From Paraplanobispora siamensis (GTDB taxonomy: Bacteria; Actinomycetota; Actinomycetes; Streptosporangiales; Streptosporangiaceae): a stretch of 64,000 nucleotides of DNA. Made by a program: the position numbers and the translations under genes. Positions 37,491-45,155 of the stretch are shown here, in pieces (position 1 is the first letter of the stretch; every line of letters begins with the position of its first letter). A model generated the notes under the pieces. The model ran no database searches. It was not told the origin of the DNA and saw only the letters and a list, made by a program, of their open reading frames with translations. The stretch is taken from NCBI RefSeq assembly GCF_016863175.1, contig NZ_BOOJ01000002.1, forward strand, positions 1 through 64,000, given 5' to 3'.

Positions 37491-38236
37491 CCGCGCTGCG
37501 CGACCACACCACGCTCTTCAGCGACCTCAGGCAGGAGAGCAGGCTCACCGCCGAGGACGTGCTGGCCGGCCCGCGCCGGGCCGGGCGCCCGGTGCCGCCG
37601 GTCGGCCCCCGCGGGTCCGCGCCCGCCGGGGTGCCCGAGGTCCGCCCGGTCGCGGCCCCGCCGACGGACCGGCCGCTGGAGGAGATCCTGCGCCGGCGCG
37701 TGTCGATCCGCGACTACGCCGAGCGGCCGGTCCCCGTCGAAGTGATCGCCGCCGCCCTGGCGACGGCGTTCCGGATGGACCGGGAGGCCTGGCCGCAGGA
37801 CTGGGAGGACGGCAACGGCCTGGGCGTCCTGGTCGCCGCCCGCCGGGTCGCCGGCCTGGAGCCCGCCCTCTACCGGGCCGACGAGGACGGCGCCCGCCTG
37901 GTGCCGCTGGCCGGGCTCGCCGACGGCCGGGCGGCCGAGGAGATGGTGCTGCAGATCGAGTACGCCGCCAGCCCCGTCATCCTCGCCATCACCGGCTCCC
38001 TGTCGACCGCGCTCGCCCGGCACGGCACCCACGGCCACCGCACCCTGCTGGCCAGGGCCTCGGGTCTGGCGTACGCGGCCCTGGTGCGCAGCGCCGCCCA
38101 CGGGCTGGTCGGCAGCGTGTTCGCCGGGTTCCTCCAGTCGGGCATGCGCCCGCTGGTCGACCTGGACGGATACCGGCAGCGGCAGCTGTTCGCGGTGTCG
38201 CTGGGCTATCCCGTCCCCGAGCCGGCCGCCCCCTGA
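37487..38236 (+). CDS. Stand-alone nitroreductase-family oxidoreductase
   Basis: 249 residues. After a Pro/Ala-rich start comes LRRRVSIRDYAERPVPVEVI, the FMN-binding start of the nitroreductase fold, then EYAASPVILAITG and the closing LGYP. A second flavin oxidoreductase beside the fused SagB enzyme. It could share azoline oxidation or perform another oxidation. Last gene before the precursors. Confidence 0.82.
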   Translation: MTALRDHTTLFSDLRQESRLTAEDVLAGPRRAGRPVPPVGPRGSAPAGVPEVRPVAAPPTDRPLEEILRRRVSIRDYAERPVPVEVIAAALATAFRMDREAWPQDWEDGNGLGVLVAARRVAGLEPALYRADEDGARLVPLAGLADGRAAEEMVLQIEYAASPVILAITGSLSTALARHGTHGHRTLLARASGLAYAALVRSAAHGLVGSVFAGFLQSGMRPLVDLDGYRQRQLFAVSLGYPVPEPAAP

Positions 38237-38318
38237 CGGGACGGCCGCCCCCGCAGAGACTTCCGTGCGGCGCCCGCCGTACGGAGAACCGGAAACACCT
38301 CGTGAAAGGAACGACGAC

Positions 38319-38507
38319 ATGGCTGACGACATCAAGAAGAAGGACGACGCCGTCGACCTCTACGCCGAGGACCTGAGCGGCCTGGCGGCCGAGGACCTCC
38401 CCGGGGAGGCCGCCCTCGCCTCGCTGAGCTCCCTCACCACCGCCGGCTCGGCCTCCTGCCCCGCCAGCTCCGCGAGCTCGCTGACCACCACGGGCACCTG
38501 GGGCTGA
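38319..38507 (+). CDS. RiPP precursor peptide 1
   Basis: 62 residues. The leader is acidic with VDLYAEDLSGLAAEDL; the presumed core is the Ser/Thr/Cys-rich end AGSASCPASSASSLTTTG plus TWG. The ASCP motif is shared with peptides 3, 4 and 5. One Cys gives at most one thiazole, and the many Ser/Thr can become Dha/Dhb. AAAGGA lies before the ATG at 38319. The cleavage site is not known. Confidence 0.85.
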   Translation: MADDIKKKDDAVDLYAEDLSGLAAEDLPGEAALASLSSLTTAGSASCPASSASSLTTTGTWG

Positions 38508-38549
38508 TCGGGCCCGGCTGATCCCATAGACCGCTGAGGAGAGTCGGAA

Positions 38550-38660
38550 GTGGACATGGATCTTTTCGCCGAGGAGATCAGCGACGACGAGCTCTATCTC
38601 TACCAGCTCGACGAGACCGCGCTGCTGGCGTCCATGAGCACCGCGAGCACGCTGTCCTGA
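38550..38660 (+). CDS. Short RiPP precursor-like peptide 2 without Cys
   Basis: 36 residues from GTG 38550 with GAGGAG nine bases upstream. The leader motif MDLFAEEISDDEL matches peptide 3 (IDLFAEE), and the end is Ser/Thr-rich (LLASMSTASTLS) but lacks Cys and the ASCP motif. It may be a degenerate copy, a decoy or leader-only peptide, or a substrate for dehydration only. Position inside the precursor array and a good ribosome-binding site support translation. Confidence 0.65.
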   Translation: MDMDLFAEEISDDELYLYQLDETALLASMSTASTLS

Positions 38661-38759
38661 ACGTCGTCCTGCCGCTGCCCGCGAAGGGCGCTGCGGGGTG
38701 GACCACCACCCGGCATTCCTCGGCAGACCGGAAAACCCATCGAAGAAGGAAGAAGGATC

Positions 38760-38927
38760 ATGGAAGAGCAGAACATCGACCTGTTCGCCGAAGAGCCGGA
38801 CCTCTCGGTCGAGGAGCTCGCCGACGCGAACCTGCTGGGCACCTGGAGCAGCGCCGGCTGCGCCGGCTCGGCCTCCTGCCCCGCCTCCACCGCATCCAGC
38901 GCCTCCAGCGGCTCGTCTTTCGGCTGA
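38760..38927 (+). CDS. RiPP precursor peptide 3
   Basis: 55 residues. Leader IDLFAEEPDLSVEELAD, then a core AGSASCPASTASSASSG plus SSFG. It has an extra Cys upstream (SSAGCAGSASCP), the only two-Cys peptide, so it could carry two azoles. AGAAGGA precedes the ATG at 38760. Below the length limit used by many gene finders. Confidence 0.85.
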   Translation: MEEQNIDLFAEEPDLSVEELADANLLGTWSSAGCAGSASCPASTASSASSGSSFG

Positions 38928-38945
38928 TCGGACAGGGGAACGCAG

Positions 38946-39131
38946 ATGAGTGACGACAAGACCCCCAAGGACCAGATCGACCTGGCGGCCGAGGACCTGG
39001 GCGCCGAGGAACTGGACGAGGTGACCTCGGCGGGTTTCACCACCGCCAACACCGCCTTCACCGCCGGTTCGGCCAGTTGCCCGGCCTCCTCGGCCAGCAC
39101 CGGGTCGTCGTTCTCCAGCACCGGCAACTAG
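38946..39131 (+). CDS. RiPP precursor peptide 4
   Basis: 61 residues. Leader DQIDLAAEDLGAEELDEVTSAG, core AGSASCPASSASTGSSFSS plus TGN. Almost identical at DNA level to peptide 5 over about 100 bp of the leader region, so the two arose by recent tandem duplication, while the core ends have changed. ATG at 38946. Confidence 0.88.
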   Translation: MSDDKTPKDQIDLAAEDLGAEELDEVTSAGFTTANTAFTAGSASCPASSASTGSSFSSTGN

Positions 39132-39228
39132 GACCACCGGACGCTCCCCGCGGGTGTCCCGGGAACGAAGGCAGCGCTCCCGTGGCACCCGCGCCACCCG
39201 GATTCACACCTCCATGGAAGGAACACCG

Positions 39229-39408
39229 ATGAGCGAGATCAACAAGGACCAGATCGACCTGGCGGCCGAGGACCTGGGCGCCGAGGAACTGGACGAGGTG
39301 ACCTCGGCGGGCTTCACCACCGCCAACACCGCGTTCACCGGCGGCACCGCCAGCTGCCCCGGCTCCTCGGCCTCCACCGCCTCCACCTTCTCCAGCAGCG
39401 GCGGCTGA
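39229..39408 (+). CDS. RiPP precursor peptide 5
   Basis: 59 residues. Leader DQIDLAAEDLGAEELDEVTSAG as in peptide 4; core GGTASCPGSSASTASTFSS plus SGG. The ASCP motif is kept but flanking residues differ from peptide 4 (Gly for Ala, Thr for Ser). GGAAGGA lies before ATG 39229. Last precursor, 160 bp before the PqqD-M50 gene. Confidence 0.88.
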   Translation: MSEINKDQIDLAAEDLGAEELDEVTSAGFTTANTAFTGGTASCPGSSASTASTFSSSGG

Positions 39409-39454
39409 TCGGCCCGGTGACACAGGCCAAGTAAACAGGCCCAGTAACGCAGCA

Positions 39455-39484
39455 GTGCCGGGACCTCACCACAGGTCCCGGCAC
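39455..39484 (+). terminator. Strong hairpin between precursors and modification genes
   Basis: GTGCCGGGACCT (39455-39466) pairs perfectly with AGGTCCCGGCAC (39473-39484) over 12 bp with a 6-nt loop. No T-run follows. It probably acts as a partial terminator or 3'-end stabiliser that keeps precursor mRNA in excess over the downstream enzyme mRNA. Confidence 0.6.
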
Positions 39485-39569
39485 ATGCGACGCAAGGCGG
39501 CCCGGCTGTAGTCCCAAACCTGTCGAGCGTGAAGGCAGCACTCTCGACACGAGACCAGAAAGGCGCATT

Positions 39570-40736
39570 ATGCGATCCGCCACCCAGGATACCTCCGCCG
39601 ACCCGGCGCAGGCAGGCCGAACCGCAGCGCAGGGCTCGGCCGCCGCGGAAGCCGACTGGATGACGTCCGTCCCGCTCCAGCTCAGGCCGGACGTCGAGGT
39701 CATCACCGGAATCGACGACAGACCCCTGCTCTACAACAACACCACCGGGCGCTATCTCGCGCTCACCCCCTCCGGCGTCCGCCTGCTCGACCTGCTCGAC
39801 GGCAGCCGGACCGGCGAGACCATCGTCAGCCAGCTCTCCGACCACCGCCCCGACCCCGAGACGGCCCGCGACCGGGTCGGCGCCTTCCTCGGCGACCTCC
39901 GGCAGGCGGGCGTGCTCACCGTCGAGCCCCCCGCCCAGGACCGCGGGTCCCGCATCATGCGCTTCTCGCTGCGCGAGCACATGCCCCGCCTCAAGCTGAC
40001 CGGCCGCGTCGAGCACGTCATGGAACCGGTCGCCGCGCTGCTGCGCAAGGTCCCCGCCCGGACGCTGAGCGCCGCGGTCGTGGCGATCGTGCTGGCGAGC
40101 ATGGGCGTCGGCCTCTACGCGCTGCTGAACCCCGCCGGCCACTCCTACCCCTCGCTGTGGTGGGTGGCCATGCCGATCCTGATCCTGCAGGTGGTCGTCC
40201 ACGAGGCCGCGCACGCCCTGGTCTGCCAGTATCTGCGCGCCCCCATCAGGGAGGCGGGCGTCGGCCTGATGCTCTACTTCATGCCGGTGGCCTACGTCGA
40301 CAGGACCGACGCCTACCGCATCAGGAGCCGCGGCGGCCGGGTGATGATCGCCCTGGCCGGCCCCTTCAGCGACCAGATCTGGTACGGCGTCACCGGAGTC
40401 GTGGCGCTGACCGCCGGGGGACAGGTCGGTGACATCGCCTACGTGCTGCTGGTGCTGCAGACCCTGCTGACCGTGGTCAACCTCAACCCGCTGCTGCCCT
40501 CCGACGGCTACCACGCCATCGCGGCGGCGACCGGGGCGGTCAACCTCCGCGGCCGGGCCTTCGCCTACCTGGCCCACGTGGCGCTGCGCTCGCCGCTGCC
40601 CTCCAGCATGCACACGCTGACCGGCTGGAAGCGGGCCGGGTACCTGCTGTTCGGCGCCCTGTGCTTCCTGTATGCCGCGGGCCTGGCCGTACTGGTCCTG
40701 AAGAACCTGTGGGGCATGGTGGGGGGTCTGTTCTGA
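39570..40736 (+). CDS. PqqD-like/M50 metallopeptidase-like membrane protein
   Basis: 388 residues. Residues about 33-118 resemble PqqD-type leader-recognition domains (VPLQLRPDVEV, YNNTTGRYLALTPSGVRLLDLLDGS). Then come at least four membrane segments with an intact zinc motif HEAAH at 211-215 and the partner NPLLPSDG at 306-313, as in site-2-type M50 proteases. It may cleave the leader at the membrane or help export. Its stop overlaps the LanB start by one base. Confidence 0.82.
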   Translation: MRSATQDTSADPAQAGRTAAQGSAAAEADWMTSVPLQLRPDVEVITGIDDRPLLYNNTTGRYLALTPSGVRLLDLLDGSRTGETIVSQLSDHRPDPETARDRVGAFLGDLRQAGVLTVEPPAQDRGSRIMRFSLREHMPRLKLTGRVEHVMEPVAALLRKVPARTLSAAVVAIVLASMGVGLYALLNPAGHSYPSLWWVAMPILILQVVVHEAAHALVCQYLRAPIREAGVGLMLYFMPVAYVDRTDAYRIRSRGGRVMIALAGPFSDQIWYGVTGVVALTAGGQVGDIAYVLLVLQTLLTVVNLNPLLPSDGYHAIAAATGAVNLRGRAFAYLAHVALRSPLPSSMHTLTGWKRAGYLLFGALCFLYAAGLAVLVLKNLWGMVGGLF

Positions 40737-43246
40737 TGACGGCGATCCTGCCCTTCTCCGGATCCCTCCCGGAGCTCTCCCCGATCCTGCCGGACATCGA
40801 GATCTCGGACATGCGGATCGACCGGGTGGGCGGCCTGCCCGCGGACGCGGCCGACCTCGACCTGACGGAGACCGGCCGCCTGCTGGACGCCGTGGCCACC
40901 TCCGAGGCGTTCCTGACCGAGCTGGCCGACCCGGTCAGCGACATCCTCTACCGGCTGGTCCCGGCCCTGGACCACGACCCCGCGCTCCGCCGCCTGGTGC
41001 TGAAGGTCCGGCGCTCCACCCACAGCGACAAGCCGCTGCGGGTGGCCGGGGAGGACCTCGACCGCATCGCCGGCGCGCTGCAGGACGAGGAGGCCCGGAC
41101 CTTCCGCCGCTGGAGCTCGGCCGCCCTGACCCGGACCACGCTGCTGGAGCGGCTGCCCGCCGGATACGCGGAGGAGACGGAGGAGACCGGGCGGCGGCTG
41201 GGCGCGCTGCTGGCCGAGCCCGCCCTCGCGACCGGTATCGCGCACGCCAGCGCCGACCTGCTCAAGCACGTCGACGTCGGCGGCCTGCACCCCGGCGGCA
41301 AGGCGGCCCGCTCGATCCTGTCCTACGCCGCCAGGGCCGCGCGCAAGACCAGCCCCTTCTCCACCTTCACCGGCATCGGCCTGTACGGCAGACCCAGCGG
41401 CGGCCGGAGCAACACCGCCCTGTCCCAGACCCACGTCTTCGCCTGGCTGCAGGCCCTGGTCCGCGACGAGCGGCTGGTCACCGCCTTCGAGCTGGAACCG
41501 CTGAACGCGGTCCGGACGATCGACGGCGAGCCGCGGGGCCTGGCCTCGGCCTACCGGATGGGCGACGGCTTCGCCTGGCGGACCGACGAGCTGGTGGACG
41601 TCACCGTCTACCGCTCCATCCTCCAGTCGCTGGCCGGGATCGGCCGGGCGGGCGCCGCCGAGTACATGATCAGGCTGGGCGGGGAGGACCCCTTCGCCGC
41701 GCTGCAGCGGCTGCTGGACGCCGGCATGCTGCGCGTGGTCGCCCCCTGGTCGCGCGGTGACCGGGCCCCGCTGCTGGCCCTGGCCGAGAGCGTGCGCCGG
41801 GTGGGCACCGAGTACGCCGCGGCCACCGCCCGCACCCTGCGGGAGCTGCACGCCGACGCCGTCGCGCTGGCCGACCAGGACGGCGGGCGGCGGGTGCGGA
41901 CGCTGGAGTCGATGACGGAGCGGGCCGCCGCCGGCCTGGAGAGGCTCGGCGTCGCCAAGGACCGGACGGGCTTCGCCGTCTACGACGACGCCGAGGCGAT
42001 CACCGACGTCCCCGCGCTGGGCGAGCACGTCTCCGACGACCTGCGCGAGCTGGCGGGGCGGATGCGGCCCATGGTCTTCCGCAGCCACCTGTACGACATG
42101 CTCGTCGAGATCTTCGTCGAGCGGTACGGCGCCGGCGGCCGCTGCCCGGACGCCCTGCGCTTCTGCATGGAGGTCTCCAACACCCCGGACCTGACGCGGC
42201 GGCTGTTCGCGGCGATCCGCGCCGACGCGCAGACCCGGGGCCGGGCCACCGAGCGGGCCTGGCTGCCGGTCAGCGCGAGCTCGGCGCCGCCCACCGTCGC
42301 GGTCGCCTACCAGGTCGCGGCCCGCTCGCTCGGCGCCGTCCGCGAGGGCGACCACCTGCTGGTGGTCAACCAGTTCAACGCCGGGTCCGGCGGGCTGGTC
42401 TCGCGCTTCCGCAACGTGCTCGACGGCCCCGACGGGCTGGAGGGCCGGCTGCGGGCCTGGGTGGGCGGCAACTTCCCCGAGGCGCAGCCCCGCGAGCTGG
42501 TCATCTCCTCCGACGTCAACGGCCTGCAGTACTCCTGCACCGGCGCGATCCCCGCGCTCACCTGGCCGAACGAGCTGCCGCTGGCCGACGCGGGCGACGC
42601 GGTCGCGGTCAGCGAGCTGTCGGTGGTCCACGACGCCGCGAGCGGCACGCTCAGCCTGCTCGACGCGCACGGCACCCCGGTCGCCCCGGTCTATCTCGGC
42701 GTGGTGCCCGCCCACATGGTGCTCGGCCCGGCGCGCTACCTGATGGTGCTCGGCGACCCGTGGGTGCTCGGCGCGCGCATGGCCTGCACCCGCGGCCCCT
42801 CCGAGCCGGTCACCGAGCCGGTGGCCGAGGTCGACGAGGTCGAGCGGCTGGGGTTCGGGCGGGTCGTCACCCGCAGGGCCGCCTGGCGGCTGCGGCCCGG
42901 GGACTTCCCGCGCCCGGAGCGGGGCGAGTCGCCCGCGGACTACTTCCTGCGGGCCGACCGGTGGCGGCGCCGGCACGGCATCCCCGAGGAGGTCTTCGTC
43001 TCCCTGGAGACGCCGGGCATCTCGCTGGAGCACGGCAAGCGCAAGCCCACCCTGCTCAGCTTCCGCAACCCGCACTCGCTGCACGCCGCGGCGGGCCTGC
43101 CGGTGGAGGGCGTGGTGGCGATGTCGCTGGCCGAGTCCCTGCCCGGGCGCGACGGCCACTGGCTGGCCGGGCCCGGCGGGCGGGCCCACGCGGTGGAGCA
43201 CGTGTCGTTCATCCGGTGGTCCCGCCCCCGGCCCGAGGAGGAGTGA
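40736..43246 (+). CDS. LanB-type dehydratase, glutamylation subunit
   Basis: 836 residues, the size of split class I lantibiotic/thiopeptide N-terminal dehydratases. These use glutamyl-tRNA to activate Ser/Thr of the precursor. Visible blocks include ARKTSPFSTFTGIGLYG, RVVAPWSRGD-type loops, NQFNAGSGGLVSRF and the C-terminal RWRRRHGIPEEVFVS. No elimination domain is attached; it is the next gene. It should produce glutamylated peptides for elimination to Dha/Dhb. Confidence 0.92.
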   Translation: MTAILPFSGSLPELSPILPDIEISDMRIDRVGGLPADAADLDLTETGRLLDAVATSEAFLTELADPVSDILYRLVPALDHDPALRRLVLKVRRSTHSDKPLRVAGEDLDRIAGALQDEEARTFRRWSSAALTRTTLLERLPAGYAEETEETGRRLGALLAEPALATGIAHASADLLKHVDVGGLHPGGKAARSILSYAARAARKTSPFSTFTGIGLYGRPSGGRSNTALSQTHVFAWLQALVRDERLVTAFELEPLNAVRTIDGEPRGLASAYRMGDGFAWRTDELVDVTVYRSILQSLAGIGRAGAAEYMIRLGGEDPFAALQRLLDAGMLRVVAPWSRGDRAPLLALAESVRRVGTEYAAATARTLRELHADAVALADQDGGRRVRTLESMTERAAAGLERLGVAKDRTGFAVYDDAEAITDVPALGEHVSDDLRELAGRMRPMVFRSHLYDMLVEIFVERYGAGGRCPDALRFCMEVSNTPDLTRRLFAAIRADAQTRGRATERAWLPVSASSAPPTVAVAYQVAARSLGAVREGDHLLVVNQFNAGSGGLVSRFRNVLDGPDGLEGRLRAWVGGNFPEAQPRELVISSDVNGLQYSCTGAIPALTWPNELPLADAGDAVAVSELSVVHDAASGTLSLLDAHGTPVAPVYLGVVPAHMVLGPARYLMVLGDPWVLGARMACTRGPSEPVTEPVAEVDEVERLGFGRVVTRRAAWRLRPGDFPRPERGESPADYFLRADRWRRRHGIPEEVFVSLETPGISLEHGKRKPTLLSFRNPHSLHAAAGLPVEGVVAMSLAESLPGRDGHWLAGPGGRAHAVEHVSFIRWSRPRPEEE

Positions 43247-43250
43247 GCCG

Positions 43251-44192
43251 GTGCTCGACGTTCCCGAGTGGTGGTTCGTCCGCCTGTACACCGGCGGGTT
43301 CAGTGCGAGCGATCTGCTGGTCACCGAGGTGCTCCCGCCGCTGGTGGCCGAGGCGCGCGCGCACGGCGCGTTCCGCTGGTTCTTCATCCGCTACACCGAC
43401 CCCTCGGGCCCGCACCTGCGGGTGCGGGTGTTCGGTCCCCGGGAGACCGTCGACCGCATGCACCGTTCCCTGGCCCGGGTACAGCGCCACGCCGACGCGG
43501 TGGTGGCAGGGGCCGGGGACGACCCGGTCTGGCTGGCGCCGATCCCCATGCGGCGCATGCTCGGCGACTCCGGCACGGGCCTGTCCTCGGCGCTGTACGA
43601 GCCCGAGTACGGCAAGTACGGCGGGCCGTCCGGCGTGGAGCTGGCGGAGCGGGTCTTCGAGTTCTCCAGCGACCTGGCCATCTGGGCCACCGCGAGGTTC
43701 GGCAAGATCCCCGAACGGGCTGCGCTGGCGGCGCTGCTGCTGTGCGAGGCGACCCGGGCGATGCTGGAGGGCCGGCCCGAGGACCTCAGCCCCGAGCCGG
43801 TGATGCCGCCCGCCGACCGGCGCAGGCTCAACGTGAGCTGGGCCCGCTACTGGGACAGGCACCTCGCCTGGTGGACGGCCGACCTCGCCAAACACGCGCC
43901 GGAGCTGCAGGCCCAGCTGCGCGAGCACGCCGAGCGGGACCCGCACCGGGTCCGCTCGATCGCCCGCGAGCTGCGCGCCGACAGCTCGGTCGACCCCTGG
44001 CTGCGCCGCTGGGGACAGGTGATCGACGACTCGCTCGTCCGGGCCCACCGGATGCGGATCGGGCTCACCCCGCAACACCTCGTCTTCCACCAGGCCCACA
44101 TGATGATGAACCGGCTGGGCTTCCTGCCCCGTGAGGAGGCCCTCCTCGGTGTCATCGCGTCCGGGCTGCCGGTGGAGGTTCCCGTCGGCTAG
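43251..44192 (+). CDS. LanB C-terminal/thiopeptide-type elimination protein
   Basis: 313 residues. SpaB_C-type domain. The conserved Arg segment FFIRYTDPSGPHLRVRVFG, YEPEYGKYGGPSGVELAERVF and the late FHQAHMMMNRLG match the catalytic regions of glutamate-elimination domains. I therefore call it the elimination partner rather than a [4+2] pyridine synthase, which is a shorter, motif-poor relative. GTG start after GGAG. Confidence 0.85.
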   Translation: MLDVPEWWFVRLYTGGFSASDLLVTEVLPPLVAEARAHGAFRWFFIRYTDPSGPHLRVRVFGPRETVDRMHRSLARVQRHADAVVAGAGDDPVWLAPIPMRRMLGDSGTGLSSALYEPEYGKYGGPSGVELAERVFEFSSDLAIWATARFGKIPERAALAALLLCEATRAMLEGRPEDLSPEPVMPPADRRRLNVSWARYWDRHLAWWTADLAKHAPELQAQLREHAERDPHRVRSIARELRADSSVDPWLRRWGQVIDDSLVRAHRMRIGLTPQHLVFHQAHMMMNRLGFLPREEALLGVIASGLPVEVPVG

Positions 44193-44207
44193 TCGAAGGA
44201 GAGAGCA

Positions 44208-44573
44208 ATGACGAACGCAGTACACCGGGGGAACGCCGCCCCGGTCCGCACCGGCCTGCTCGTCGCCGCCGCGGGCGCGCTGGCGATGGGCATCGGGCTC
44301 ACCGTGGTCAGCGGCGCCGCCTGGATCCTCGGGATGGGGGTGGCCGCGCTGGTGGCGGGCTCCGTCCAGGCGGCCATGGCCTCGCGCAGGAGGACGGGCC
44401 GCCGGCCGGGCGTCTCGCCCGCCTACATCGGGGGGAGCGCGGTCGCCTTCGGGGCCGTCATGATCGGCGCCGTGCGGGTCGCGGCCGCCGGTCACTGGTG
44501 GATATGGAGCGTGGTCGGCGCACTCGCGGCCGCCGTCCTGGTGGTCCTGGCGCTGCGGCAGGGGCGGGTCTGA
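44208..44573 (+). CDS. Small integral membrane protein of the RiPP cluster
   Basis: 121 residues with about four membrane segments in two pairs (LLVAAAGALAMGIGLTVVSG, ILGMGVAALVAGSVQAAM, AVAFGAVMIGAVRVAA, VVGALAAAVLVVLAL) and a basic middle (RRRTGRRPG). Last gene of the operon. It could be an immunity or export accessory protein; no family is recognised. Confidence 0.7.
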   Translation: MTNAVHRGNAAPVRTGLLVAAAGALAMGIGLTVVSGAAWILGMGVAALVAGSVQAAMASRRRTGRRPGVSPAYIGGSAVAFGAVMIGAVRVAAAGHWWIWSVVGALAAAVLVVLALRQGRV

Positions 44574-44602
44574 ACGGGGGACTCCCGCCGCTCGAGCCGG
44601 GT

Positions 44603-44639
44603 GGAGGCCCGCGTCCCGGTTCCCGGGGCGCGGGCCTCC
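44603..44639 (+). terminator. Terminator of the RiPP operon
   Basis: GGAGGCCCGCG (44603-44613) pairs with CGCGGGCCTCC (44629-44639), 11 bp perfect, 15-nt loop, followed by GTGTTCTCC. It sits 30 bp after the membrane protein stop and marks the operon end. Confidence 0.75.
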
Positions 44640-44786
44640 GTGTTCTCCATGGCCTCCGCGTTTCCGCGGCGGGGAGGTCCGGGACGGGAGCGGGAGAAGT
44701 GAGAAGACAGACTGACGAAATTGCGGAGAAATCACTCGCTCCTACTGTCGGAGACACCAAGGTGCCGCGGAACAGAGGAGACCGAG

Positions 44787-44993
44787 ATGATGCGCAAGAC
44801 CAAGCTGGTACTGGCCATGGTGACCTGCGGACTGATCTTCGGTTCCGCGGTCGTCGAGATCGGCGTGGGCGACGGGGGCGTCCAGGTCGGCGGGGGGAAC
44901 GGACACGGGGGCGTCACGCTCTCGTGCGACGTCAAGGCCGACCCGCTGAGGTGCGCGCTGCGGCTCCCGGACGGCGGCGACATGTGGGGGTGA
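44787..44993 (+). CDS. Small secreted Gly-rich peptide
   Basis: 68 residues from ATG 44787 with GGAG 6 bp upstream. A signal peptide (KLVLAMVTCGLIFGSAVV) precedes a Gly/Val/Asp-rich mature part (GVGDGGVQVGGGNGHGG) with two Cys near the end (LSCDVKADPLRCALR). It lies between two terminators, so it is its own unit inside the island. Too small to assign. An immunity peptide or secreted factor is possible. Confidence 0.6.
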   Translation: MMRKTKLVLAMVTCGLIFGSAVVEIGVGDGGVQVGGGNGHGGVTLSCDVKADPLRCALRLPDGGDMWG

Positions 44994-45017
44994 TCGCTTC
45001 TCCGCTCCTCCTACGCG

Positions 45018-45052
45018 CGAAGGGCTCCAGGACGACGTCCCGGAGCCCTTCG
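45018..45052. terminator. Terminator after the small secreted peptide gene
   Basis: CGAAGGGCTCC (45018-45028) pairs with GGAGCCCTTCG (45042-45052), 11 bp, loop 13 nt, followed by GCGTTTCC. It separates the peptide gene from the convergent SARP gene (stop at 45156). Confidence 0.75.
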
Positions 45053-45155
45053 GCGTTTCCGGCGTTTCCGGCTGTGCCGGTGTGTCCGGCGGTTCCGCGT
45101 TCTCCGGCGCGGGCGGTCCGGGAGCGGAGGAGATCAGGGACGGCTCAGGGGCTGT

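Noticed and set aside
39521-39549. TCGAGCG and CTCGACA near the PqqD-M50 start as a SARP binding site
   Set aside because: The half-sites resemble SARP boxes, but lie only 20-45 bp from the start codon with no -10 downstream. They are more likely part of the leader RNA.
43251-44192. Thiopeptide pyridine synthase
   Set aside because: The elimination-domain motifs (RYTDPSGPHLR, HQAHMMMNRLG) are intact, which the shorter cycloaddition enzymes lack.
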